NCBI GenBank assembly: GCA_014925825.1
Contig: JACGCK010000495.1
Location: 1 to 19,791 of the forward strand
Source: Pholiota molesta
Taxonomy: Eukaryota; Basidiomycota; Agaricomycetes; Agaricales; Strophariaceae
Reading direction: 5' to 3'
Length of the DNA stretch: 19,791 nt
Under the pieces are notes generated by a model, which had not been told where the DNA came from, made no database searches, and saw only the letters and a program-made list of their open reading frames with translations. Of the stretch, positions 9,552-18,868 are shown piece by piece; position 1 is the first letter of the stretch; the number at the start of each line of letters is the position of its first letter. Both the position numbers and the translations under genes were made by a program.

Positions 9552-10439
9552 ATGCCTATGTTCGGATCCTCAAAAAAGCACGACAACGATACCGTATGCG
9601 CCATCCCTACTCTGTCTAACACATCCCCTCAACGTTCATAACAGGCTGTCGCGGACATTATGCACAGCAACACAACTGGTGGTGGTCGCCATCACGCAGC
9701 CCACCTGACCAACCAAGCGGCCATGAACGACTACCCCGCGCAAGCGCCCGGCACAGGAATGGGAAACGCCAACACATTTGGCCAGACGCACCCCCCGAGC
9801 GGCCCAGGCGGCGCGCACTACAACAACACCAACTTCGTAAGTCGTTCACAGCATTTCGAAATGCGCCTTCACCGCCTTATATTCTTCAACCAATCCAAAC
9901 AGCAAACCGGGCCAGGCCAGCACGGCCAGCACGCCGCCTTCGCCCAAGACGACCCCTACACCGCCGGCGGTGTCGGCGCGGGGCACTACCCCGGCGGGCG
10001 CGGCGGCATCCCGCCCACCGGCGCCCTCGACCACCACGGCGCGGGCGCTGCCCAGCCTGGGTCGGGGTCGGGCGGCGCGGGCGGGGGGGCGCCTCGCGGG
10101 CAAGATCGAGACCGCCATCGGCACCCTGGTCGGGAGCGACGCGCTGAAGGCGAAGGGGCTGCAGCAGGAGCACGAGGCGACCGCGGTGAAGCTGCAGGGC
10201 CGCGAGCTCGCGGAGGCGGAGCGCCTGGAGCGCGAGGCGCTGGTGCGCCGCGAGCGGGCGGTGGCGCATGGTGAGTTTCATGCTTTTTTTGAGAGAGAGA
10301 GTGAGGATGGATGTGGAGCTGATGTATATTAGGAGCAGATCCGGCAAACTCTGCTTTGGGAGCGGGGAATCCGGGAGCGGGTAATATGGGCGCTGGTAAT
10401 CCTGGTGTTGGAACTGGCCATGGTCCTGGATTGTTTTGA
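9552..10439 (+). CDS. Small Gly/His/Pro-rich hydrophilic protein, possibly CsbD-like; frame slip in a G tract
   Basis: Four exons (9552-9593, 9645-9836, 9903-10270, 10333-10439) have good GT-AG borders and agreeing phases except at one point. The first three exons read MPMFGSSKKHDNDT, then a Gly/Asn/His/Pro-rich stretch with QDDPYTAGGVGAGHYPGG and GGIPPTGALDHHG. After the run of seven G at 10083-10089 the meaningful frame is +1: GKIETAIGTLVGSDALKAKG, a charged coiled coil with AEAERLEREA, and after the last splice ADPANSALGAGNPGAGNMGA. Six (or nine) G would restore one frame, giving about 235 aa. The GKIETAIG...LKAKG block resembles the CsbD-type repeat of small stress-induced proteins (GKxxEAxG...LxxxG), but this is a weak match. 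The TATA box and the A-rich leader suggest high, probably inducible expression. It is probably cytosolic, with no signal peptide or membrane segment. I cannot tell a sequencing error from a true frameshift. Confidence 0.65.
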
Positions 10440-10750
10440 ATCTGAGCTCTGAACGACATATCGAAATCAAATCGGCAGCGCCTATGGACTCATCTCAATA
10501 TAATGTGCTTTTAGTGATATCAAATGTGTACTTAATAATATGTACATTATGTGGAATTGGATGGTGTTTATGACATTTCCGTACTGTCGTCTAAAGGTCC
10601 TGGCTGTTCTGCTCAAGTGCTCATTTCAGATGTTCATATCATTTGTCGCATTTGATTTAAAGTGGCGATCTTGCAAATAAATCACTGACAAACTTATTCA
10701 TACGATTTAATGGTATACTAATACTAGGAAAGAACCGAAAGCCAACCTCT
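10440..10750. other. Convergent intergenic region, AT-rich 3' ends
   Basis: The Gly/His-rich gene (plus) and the OPT gene (minus) end here tail to tail. The stretch is AT-rich with no coding signal. AATAAA at 10676-10681 on the plus strand is a candidate poly(A) signal, about 240 bp after the upstream stop codon. Confidence 0.5.
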
Positions 10751-13700
10751 TTATTGAGGCGTCAACTTGCATCTATCCACACTACGGTTGCTCGGATTGC
10801 CCCACCAGGTGGGGAAGTCAACTGCAGTCCCGCTCGCGCCGAACACAGCGAACGAGAGGATGAACAATATGACCTGACTGCCTCCATCAAGAGCCGCCGA
10901 CATCAGATAGTTGTACTGACGCATAGTCAGCACCTCCGATGCGCATCGATGTCCATGAATAGAACGTACCTTCACGAACCAGGCAGGGTGCCTCGTTCTC
11001 AGCCACCATTGCGAGAATATACCGATGACGACGCAAGACCACCATTGCCCGTTGACCGAATATGGCAGCCTGATAATGGATATCGTTGAGATATTTCGAC
11101 CACGACGTTTACGTAGTGAAAGACCAATGGCTTACCATCCGATGTACAACGTGATTATAGGGACATTGATATATTTCATCGCCCTGGCAAGACGAGATTC
11201 GGGCTTAGAGAGCTTCCAGACTACCCAAAATGGTATTGGGGTAAAGAGTCCAATAAACCTAGATATCATTGGAGGTAATCAGCACATAGTTGAAAGAAAA
11301 CGCAGACGTGATCCACACAAAACCTACATGGCGAAAGGAATAATCCAATACCCTGCTGCACTATTGAAGGAGAACAGGTCCTTCCCGAAGGCGCCCATAG
11401 CCACCGAAGCTGAGTTATACTGCTGGATGATCCAGCCGCTCCACTATACATAGGGAATATTACTGAGAAGTGAGTTTGCAACCTTTACTAGATGCGGCTT
11501 ACAATGCGCGTTCCGATAGGATCTCTCAAGACGTCTCTGTTATTGTCAACAATTATTTTCATCACTAAAAACGTGATGAGTATAACAAAAAAGATGCATA
11601 ATCTGTGTATGACTTACTCGTAAAATTGAAAATAGAGCCAATGATAGAGCCGGCCTATATGCGTATCACAGAGCGATCAAAATAAAGCACATGCGATGCT
11701 TTAGATAGTGTTACCATTTGTGCGGCAAATGTCATGCGTGGGGGAAGTTTGGTATATTGTCCAAGTTTCAAATCTGGTCAAAGTTTAAGCATGATGGTCA
11801 AGCGAAGGATGAAAGAGAAACATGTTTGGAATTACCTTGAAGAAGCAAAAGCGTCTGGAAAGATGTACTATTTCCGAAGAGGTTGGCGTACATAACAGGT
11901 CTAATAAAGTCGAAATGAGAAGCAATATGGCGAGCATGCTAAGACATACGCACATAGGTTGCCCGGGGTGAAGGTATGCCGCAATAATCTGTATGGCATA
12001 CTTTGTGGAGATGCTAAAACCTAGAATAAAGAAATGAGGGCTCGAAACCAGAGGGAATCGAGTGTGCTACTTACCAGTTGTCGCAGTGACTGGACGCAGA
12101 TGTGTACCGATCGATACGAATCCATTTTTGAACATAAGAATCACTTACTGAATCCAAGGACGATTGCGATGAGCGTGCTGAGGACTACAAAAGACAGCAT
12201 GAGATCAAGAAGAAATAGCCTCATCTGATGGCGTACTCGTAAAGAATATAACACTCCAAGCCGGAATAAGAACGGTCCCATGGGGTCCAGCATAGCTGCA
12301 ACCTATGCCAACCGCCAACGAAATGAAGAATAGAAGAGCGTACGCCCATTGAGGAACCTCAGCTGGCGTATGATCATGTCAATATTTTGGTCGACTGGTA
12401 GTCCGAATAAGACACATACGGTATTTCTGCATTTCTAAAACATGGATTAGACGAGAAAAGTATGGATGTACTAGTAGCTAACCTTTGTAATGGGGATCAT
12501 CAATATCCGCATGACCTCTCTTCAGGAATCGCATACCGCCGAACGCTAGAGTGAACCATAGTCAGCATTAGCGCGCCAAGGCCAAGTACAGCCCAGTATT
12601 CTTACCGGTTCTTAGCTCTGGCCAGTGCCAAAGAACGATATACGTGAAAGCTGCTCCAAGAGAGAGGTTGTAGCAGAGCTGGGAAATGGCATACGTTGTC
12701 GTATATCGGGGTAGCCCAATGATATCGAGAGCTTCTTGATTGACTCTGTAGTTGGTATCAATGACGGCGGACTGATTATACGAATTCCCATCGTTTCCAA
12801 ACAAGCCCGTCGACATAAAAGGGATGTCCCTCCCATTGAAGACATTGCTATAGTATGCAGCGGTCAAGACGATATACCCCAGCCCCATTCCAACTAGTAT
12901 TGTCGTTAGAGAATGTCATCAAATCATAGGTTCACGTGCGGCACTTACTGAACGAATTAATTTCTAGAAAAATCAACGCGAGTCATGATCATGCTAATAT
13001 CACAAGATACTAAGATACGTACGTGTTTGAAGAGGCCATACCAGAGGAGTTCCTTGGGATATCAATGTCCACGAGGTGCTGAACGATAAGAGCCCGATGC
13101 CTTCGTTGCTCGATCCGGCTCCAAAGAGATTGCGGACGAAATCATGGCGGCCGTTATCGACCATACAGATAACGGAAATAGCCGTTAAGAGTGGGAACGC
13201 ATATTGCGGGATCCATTCCCAGAAGAATATTGCGGCGAACTGAGCGAAGGTTAGGGGAATCATGTAGTATATAATAATTCGCAAAGTGTTCACGTACCAC
13301 AATCCAAAAGAATTTGCGCTTCTGAACGTTCAATGATCCATCAAAGTGAAGACTTTGCAGAAGATTTACGATGGAAATGTAGGATGGATAAAATGCGCTT
13401 GACAGAGTAATAGCGTAAGTTTTCTCTTGAGATTAAGGACGGGAAAGATTCGCATACTATGTGGGATATACGAGCAGCGTCCTCACTAGAATTTACTGAG
13501 TTAGTGAATGGGACGAGTCGGAATTATATCCAAAGAATACATACACATTCCGGCCAATCCGTAACCTGCATTGATAATATAAGCAATCGTTTCCTGAGAA
13601 GAACGAGCTATGTGAACGCACCAAGCATTTGAGTCGCAAATATAGAGAAGACCGCCACTGCAGAGTTAAGACGCAGGTTGTAGAACAGATCTATAATGTG

Positions 13701-14443
13701 ATAGTCAAAATTACAGAAATGGTTCAATATCTCAGATGTAGTCTTACCCAGAGCAGCGATAACTTCCATGGCCACCGCAACGCTGGCGGCCGTCGATGCC
13801 ATGATGACAATGGCGGTGTGCTCCCTGCGCAAAGAATTGATGAGGTACATGTTTTCTGGATATCGGGGAGAGTTACTTGATGTTAAATGGGCCTGGATTC
13901 ACGTAACGCCATAGGCCATGACGAGGAAGAGCTGTTTCGATGGTGAGATCAACTTTCCTGTGCGTTCAATGCCTGAGCGCTTACCAGCCATCCCAGACCC
14001 GAGAACATATGCTATGATAAGGCAAAAGAGCTGCGAAACGGTGGCATTCTGAGGCTTGAATGTGTAGATCGTCGAAAGAACCTATAAAAAATAATCGATG
14101 AAGGTCGTGTGCATCGAACGAGACCAATTCAGCGACGTACAGATGAGAACACGCTTAACCCAACACCGAGAACCAGCACCCGGAAAGTTAATATTGGCAA
14201 GTCAGGATCATCTCGGGTCGAAATAACCTTGAGGAGTCGTATCAGCACAGTTTCATACAACAAAGCACTGGATGGCAGTACCTGGATAGCGACGTCCTCA
14301 GCCTGCTTCAATAACTTCGGATCAACGAACTCCTGCGAAGAAGCGTCCGATATAGATCGCTCCTTTTCGTCTATGGATTCAACAGCCTGAGCAGCGGAAT
14401 TCTTCTTCAAAACATCGTCCGACGTCCATTCCTTCGTCGACAT
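10751..14443 (-). CDS. Oligopeptide transporter (OPT family), 26 exons
   Basis: The exons on the minus strand are 14443-14282, 14227-14141, 14081-13985, 13931-13877, 13824-13748, 13657-13622, 13565-13545, 13485-13458, 13397-13298, 13239-13023, 12963-12949, 12893-12606, 12545-12483, 12434-12420, 12362-12237, 12184-12149, 12089-12075, 12020-11954, 11900-11836, 11773-11715, 11654-11618, 11564-11503, 11443-11328, 11258-11136, 11069-10970 and 10915-10751. All 25 junctions keep phase, and the product is 743 aa, the usual OPT size. OPT proteins are plasma-membrane proton-coupled importers of small peptides, glutathione or peptide-bound metals. Family marks are STRDDPDLPILTFR (about 57-70), NPG (127-129), FFWEWIPQYAFPLLTAIS, the NLFGAGSSNEGIGL block, KLPPR (532-536), WSGWIIQQYNSA and a C-terminal FPTWWGNP. 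About a dozen hydrophobic segments are spread along the protein; the N terminus (1-45) is polar and Ser/Glu-rich. The start is the first ATG before DPKLLKQAEDVAIQ. No frame break is seen. The substrate cannot be told from sequence. Confidence 0.9.
14228..14281 (-). other. Stop-free 54-nt intron in the OPT gene
   Basis: This stretch is open in frame and would add 18 residues (PSSALLYETVLIRLLK within them). It has a GTACTG donor and a CTCAAG acceptor, and its removal restores the family sequence AEDVAIQ-VISTRDDPDLP. It is therefore called an intron, although its length (3n) and lack of a stop mean its retention would still give a full-length protein with an insertion before the first membrane segment. 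Confidence 0.7.
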
Positions 14444-14756
14444 CGCGGGGGGAGGGGAATATGCATGTGCACTTTATCTTACTTATATGTAGAGATCTTG
14501 CTTCCATACCCATGGATGACAGTTCCTTCCAAGAGCTTTGGAAAGACTTTCCCGACATCAGTGGATAACTTGATAACAGATAAGAGGTACCCATAATGGT
14601 GCAGTTTCCTTTCGGCGCGGAAAAATACATAAGAAGACCTCTAAATACCACACTGTAAGCCTGTTATCATCGAATGCGTGAGTACGAACTGACGAAATTA
14701 TGTAGATTGGGGATCGATTTTGAATATCGGCTCCATGTTGCACTGTCTATATATAG
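14444..14756. promoter_or_regulatory. 5' flank of the OPT gene
   Basis: No gene is seen in this stretch upstream of the OPT start on the minus strand. A palindromic CTATATATAG (14747-14756) and an ACATATAAG (near 14482-14490) on the minus strand are candidate TATA elements. The first would imply a leader of about 270 nt, the second a very short one. A pair of short minus-strand frames here has no recognisable pattern. Confidence 0.35.
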
Positions 14757-15276
14757 TCAATCGCAATAACATATGGTAGATATGCGATAAACCCACTCCT
14801 GAAGCCAACAATACGCCCAGCCTGATACGTGAGATAACGACGAGATTCCTAGGATCTTTTGTTTTTCCCAATGTATTTCCAGGTAATAATCGCTGGCATA
14901 GCATAGAAGCTCAGAGAAGTTCGCAAGACCGCCGCAGAGAGAAGTGAAACGAGCCAGGAATGATCTTCGTAAATGCAGCGATTGAACTTGAAAGTGTCGA
15001 AAACGAGAAGGCCGATTTCGCGGAAGCCAAGAGTAATTAGAGGTCTGATATGAACGAATTGGAGCCCCGCGTTGCGTATCCTTTCTTGGGAGTATAAGCG
15101 CAAACGAAGACCCTGCACTCAAGATAGTATGAGATAAGTAGTATGGTCAACCGACATTTCCAACCCGAGCCTTTTGCGAGCCTTGCTTGAGCTTTGAGTG
15201 TCGATGTTTCTGGTTGAACAGCAGTAGTTCGGGTGAACGTATGATCCTCTCGCAGTGGTGAAAGCTTTTCAGGCAT
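14757..15276 (-). pseudogene. Possible fragment of a membrane-protein gene, unrecognised
   Basis: A minus-strand ATG at 15276 opens a frame starting MPEKLSPLREDHTFTRTTA. Downstream, two overlapping frames compete. One (down to 14849) has hydrophobic helices with sensible codon choice, such as ITLGFREIGLLVFDTFKF and WLVSLLSAAVLRTSLSFYAM, and ends at a TAG. The other is open to about 14757 but looks less protein-like. A 44-nt candidate intron with acceptor TTGAGTGCAG just before 15113 links the start only to the second, poorer frame. I cannot build a model that keeps the hydrophobic frame joined to the start, so this may be a decayed gene, a gene with introns I did not find, or chance. No family is recognised; the pattern loosely recalls the seven-helix DUF6533-type proteins of basidiomycetes, but this is a guess. 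Confidence 0.22.
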
Positions 15277-15772
15277 GTGTAAATCGTAAGTTAATGTTTG
15301 TGCGAAATGTTGCGCACAGTTGGTGGACAGTGTTGGGGACGATACCAACTTCGATAAGTAGCTTACGTAACTAGTTTACACAGTCGCGCCAAGCCGCCAG
15401 TCAGCTTTCGAGCGTCCGGCTCCGTACGGCCCCGTAGTTGACTATCACCATCAACATCCCAATTTCCCCACCTCTCAGCGCGCTAGCTTCGGGGTTGAAC
15501 GTTGAACGATGAAGGTCATGTCAAAAGTCTTCGTCAACAATATGACTGCTTGAGTCGTTCTTATAACTCAGTATGTATGCATGCTAATAAAACGTTTGAA
15601 GAATGCAGAGTTAAGATTTTTAACACCCTTTGAATTCGACACCACCTGAAAAGCCAAAGCTGAAAACCGTCAATTGGTCTCCCCTCTCAGTCATCTAAGT
15701 CGATCAGAATTATATTTCTCAATAATTCCCGACACCTTTCCGTGTCAAACCTCCATAACACTTGTTCAACAG
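15277..15772. other. Intergenic region without a recognised gene
   Basis: I see no coding pattern, RNA gene or repeat here. If the fragment at 14757-15276 and the candidate gene at 15773 are real, this is their divergent promoter region. Confidence 0.35.
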
Positions 15773-16670
15773 ATGACTCAGGCAAGTTCTATCTTCTTCC
15801 TACGCTGCTTACACAGGTCATTGGCATTCAATATGTACGGGTGAATGCGATGACATCTGAGCGCCCCGTTGATGAGCTTGGTCTCGCTTCAAGCTCCTAA
15901 AGCTTTGATGATTTCCATACCAACGATGTCTCTTACCAACTTTACGGCGTTCGCTGTATCTGGCTGTCGCGGATTCTCATGAAATGAAAACAAAGGATTG
16001 ATTCTGGAGCCTTTTTCAAATAGACCGTCTGGTGTGTGGTTGCTCATCTATCAGCGTTAACATCTGATTCGTTTCCTAATAAATCTTCGAAAACAGCGGA
16101 CGTGCACATTTTCAGAACAGCTTTGCACTTTGCGTTTCACGATCACTCCGTAGAATTATTCATCAGAATCAGCAAAGAATCAAAGTCAGCGAGAACCGCA
16201 AGGTTGACATGTTGATAGACAACGTGATGTTTATCAAGGATCCTCCGACAGTGGCTCCGACGATCCGTATTGTCAGCGAAAGTCAGTCAGTCCACGTTGT
16301 GTACTTATATATAGCATTTCCAAAAACTGCTCATAACAACTAACGCCCTATGTATTTTTAGGGAGGATGGACAAAGACTTTGAACTTTGTGTTTGCCGCC
16401 GATGAACGCGCGAAGCTGAATATGTAAGTCAAGTGAACTGTTCGAGCCTTAAGCGGCGTGCATTGCGCATTACTTCTTCAAAGCTCCATGGCCGATGTAG
16501 GTGTCTCCGGCCTGTCTATCTCACGAGGAACGACTGTACTGTTCACTTGCTCTTCGTTAATCGGTAATCAGTGAGTAAGACTTGTCAAATCCACAGACAT
16601 GGACATCCCTCGTGTGACTTATCCTTGCATTTTTACCAGCGAAACCCACCATTGTTCAGTCTTGACATAA
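15773..16670 (+). CDS. Possible small multi-exon gene of unknown function
   Basis: No long frame exists, but short coding-like blocks on the plus strand can be joined. The best-supported part is 16167-16289 (IKVSENRKVDMLIDNVMFIK, then DPPTVAPTIRIVSE), 16362-16423 (GGWTKTLNFVFAADERAKLN), 16484-16570 (ISMADVGVSGLSISRGTTVL) and 16640-16670 (HETHHCSVLT, stop). The introns 16424-16483 and 16571-16639 have strong donors (GTAAGT, GTGAGT) and phases agree throughout, although the donor at 16290 (GTCCAC) is weak. Upstream blocks at 15773-15897 (MTQ; VIGIQYVRVNAMTSERPVDE) and 15903-15985 (FDDFHTNDVSYQLYGVRCIW) are open but separated by a TAA and by distances I cannot bridge with certainty. The product would be small, perhaps rich in beta strands. 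I do not recognise a family, and the gene could be partly degenerate. Confidence 0.3.
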
Positions 16671-17197
16671 GTCCTCATAGGCAAACCCGGTGAACAAAGA
16701 TGTGCCCCTCCCCTACACCTTCGGAAATCTGGTAAACAGAACGATGATTTGTACCGAATTTGCTGATAAATGATCCATTGTGCACGACGCACGGACGGAC
16801 TACGCACTTGGGACTCCTGATGCTGAAGCCTGAATTCCCTTGCACGACAAGCGATGTTAATAGGGGTCATTAATCCAGAATCATATCTGTCGCGCTCACT
16901 GTCCAGGAGTAATTGTCAGCGGCCTCTCTTGATGTAAATTTTCGCGAAGGCTTCAAGTCAACTTCAAGTTCCCCGCTCGCAAATACTAGCTCTATTTTTA
17001 ACATTTTGTACTTCTCGTAATCGGCATTGGCTATAGGCTTGATCAGAGTCGGAGCCTGTCCATGTCCAGGGGTATAAAGCTCCGTGAAATGTCTTCACAA
17101 AATCCCCCAAGGCATTCTCTTGTCTTTTGCTACTGCTACTTAGTTTTTGGTCACTCCTTCCGCCATCCTTCCTGCTTTACCGTCGAAAAAACCAACC
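16671..17197. promoter_or_regulatory. Intergenic region and promoter of the secreted DUF3455-type gene
   Basis: No gene is seen. The reverse-strand frame at 16619-16870 has no recognisable pattern. The right end carries a TATAAA at 17073-17078, followed by a pyrimidine-rich stretch and the ATG at 17198, about 120 bp downstream, which is a normal arrangement for a regulated fungal gene. Confidence 0.45.
17073..17078 (+). promoter_or_regulatory. TATA box of the DUF3455-type gene
   Basis: TATAAA in the context GGGGTATAAAGC lies 120 bp before the start codon and ahead of a pyrimidine-rich leader. Confidence 0.55.
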
Positions 17198-18140
17198 ATG
17201 GTTTCCTTCACCACATTCATTTCTCTCGCACTCACTGCCCCTCTGTTCGCTTCGGGCCTCGTCATGAAGCGTGCGGCTTGCGATGTTAGTACCTTGACCA
17301 TTCCGAACCTTAACGGTCTCCCTGCTCCAACTGCAACGGGGTCCTTCGTCGGTATCGCTCTCGGCACCCAAAACTACACCTGCAGCAGCGCTGGCACCTA
17401 CACGTGAGTGGGACCGTATTCATCCCGTGTAGGTTTCTAATATTTTCTATCCAGTAACGTCGGTGCCCTGGCGGAATTGTTTGACATTTCCTGCCTCGTC
17501 AAAAGCCCCTTCTTCGGGGCCATCCCGGACATCCTGAGTGCAGCTTGGGAGGCAGCCCCTCCCGCCATCACCACTGCTGATATCATCTCATTCCTGTCCC
17601 CAATCGGCTCTTCTGAAATCCTAGGTCAGTATTCCCATTAACCTTCAATCAAGTAATTGCAGGAACTGAATTTTGACTTTCCCAATTTTTTTGCTTTTTT
17701 GCAGGCCAACACTACTATGTCACCAACCCCATCACGGGTACAGGCATCAATCCCAAGTGGGATTTCACCTCCCAAGGCGCGACTAAGGGCAACACGAACG
17801 CCTTCGTCATCGCCGCCAAAACCACGGGAGCCACTGCGCCGGATACTGCTACGGACATCGACTGGGTTTTCCTCACCGCGCTCGCGGGCGAGGGCAAGCT
17901 CGCGTCCCAGGTCTACAGGACGGACACCCGTGGCGGCCAGCCCCCTGCGACTGTAAGCATCCGAATGCTGACGCTTGGCCAGGCTCTATTTACTGACGGA
18001 TGACATACGATAGTGCACTCCTGGATCCAGTCCCATTGCTGTCAAATACGTCGCTAAATATTGTATGTACTAATATCTTCACTCTCTTCTCCCGTCTGTG
18101 CTTATTCTTTTTATTAGGGGGCTTCGGTTCAACTCTTTGA
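17198..18140 (+). CDS. Secreted DUF3455-family protein
   Basis: Five exons (17198-17403, 17455-17624, 17705-17952, 18014-18062, 18118-18140) splice with matching phases to 231 aa. The N terminus is a signal peptide (MVSFTTFISLALTAPLFASG), with a Kex2-type KR at residues 24-25 just before AACDVSTL, so the mature protein probably begins there. The body has the features of the fungal DUF3455 family: GSFVGIALGTQNYTCSSAGT, an ISCL stretch, GQHYYV, an NPKWDF block, a DIDWVFLTAL core, then VYRTDTRGGQPP, and a short C-terminal CTPG...VKYVAKYWGFG. Cysteines in the mature part (in AACD, YTCS, ISCL and ATCTPG) could form two disulfides. The family's biochemical role is unknown; members are often mislabelled as malate dehydrogenase. 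The conserved motif NYTC also makes an N-glycosylation sequon. The final exon codes only eight codons including the stop. Confidence 0.85.
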
Positions 18141-18868
18141 ACCATCTGCCGCGCAGCGAAATATTGTCCGACTGAATTTGGGATTGCCAGGAGCAGATCA
18201 CGACTATCTAATAGATGCATAGAATAATATTCAGTCGTTCTTTGGTCGTTCTTTTTATCTGACAAGGAGGGATATTCCACTAAGTCCTACGAGGTTACCG
18301 CCGATAAGAGGAAGGCATTGATGTCCACAAGCTTCTGCATTATGGAATGAATTAAATAAGATGACCGGTGCCAAGGTGTCCATGCCATGGCCTGCTATTC
18401 AAATTTAAGCTGCTGCAATGTACAGATGATGTCAGTTAGAGAGTGGCGTCGATAATTATACGTTGGTCAAATGATCTGTTGGTATCTTTGAATCTTGATT
18501 CTTCACGCCAACCATTCAGACAGTCTCTTGAATTGCCTGCCTTCAGCGCTTCTCATGTGGACATGATAGTTTCCAGTATCATTGAATTGATTGACAGTGC
18601 GAAGTGGGAACCATACAGGGGGCTATCCATGGATATTTACATACAGCAGATCACGGCGAAAAGAAGGTATGCAAATGCCACACAGAAGAGGCATTGTGAA
18701 CGGTAGTACTAAGTAGTAGGGATAAAATGAAGGGCTAGAATAGCACATGGCTAAGTTTTGTGTCGAGGTTTCGCGCGGGCAAAAAAACAAGTGGGTACTC
18801 AAAAATCTAACTATCAATCAATCATATAAAAAAAGTACAAACGGAACCCGTTATCAAGCCAAGATTCG
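18141..18868. other. Convergent intergenic region
   Basis: The DUF3455-type gene and the SPC2 gene end towards each other across 728 bp. The open frames here (for example 18443-18706) lack any recognised motif, and the sequence is AT-rich. A small tandem (TCGTTCTTTGG then TCGTTCTTTTT) lies near 18235-18258. It is probably 3' UTR and spacer; nothing else is seen. Confidence 0.5.

Noticed and set aside
9970..10332. Independent plus-strand gene beginning at a GTG near 9970
   Set aside because: Its first part is Pro/Arg/Ala low complexity and duplicates sequence better read in the other frame. Only the part after the G tract is protein-like, so a frame slip within one gene explains it better.
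14228..14281. Coding insert in the OPT N terminus
   Set aside because: It has donor and acceptor signals and interrupts the conserved run into STRDDPDLP, so it is treated as an intron.
15773..15816. GC-AG intron after ATG ACT CAG (GCAAGT donor at 15782)
   Set aside because: The donor fits the GC-AG consensus, but the intron would be only 35 nt, below the usual fungal minimum. It is left undecided rather than annotated.
16619..16870. Minus-strand 83-codon frame
   Set aside because: There is no recognised pattern, no intron partner, and it overlaps the end of the candidate plus-strand gene.
18443..18706. Plus-strand 87-codon frame between the DUF3455-type gene and SPC2
   Set aside because: The composition is spacer-like, no homologous pattern is recognised and there is no splice partner.
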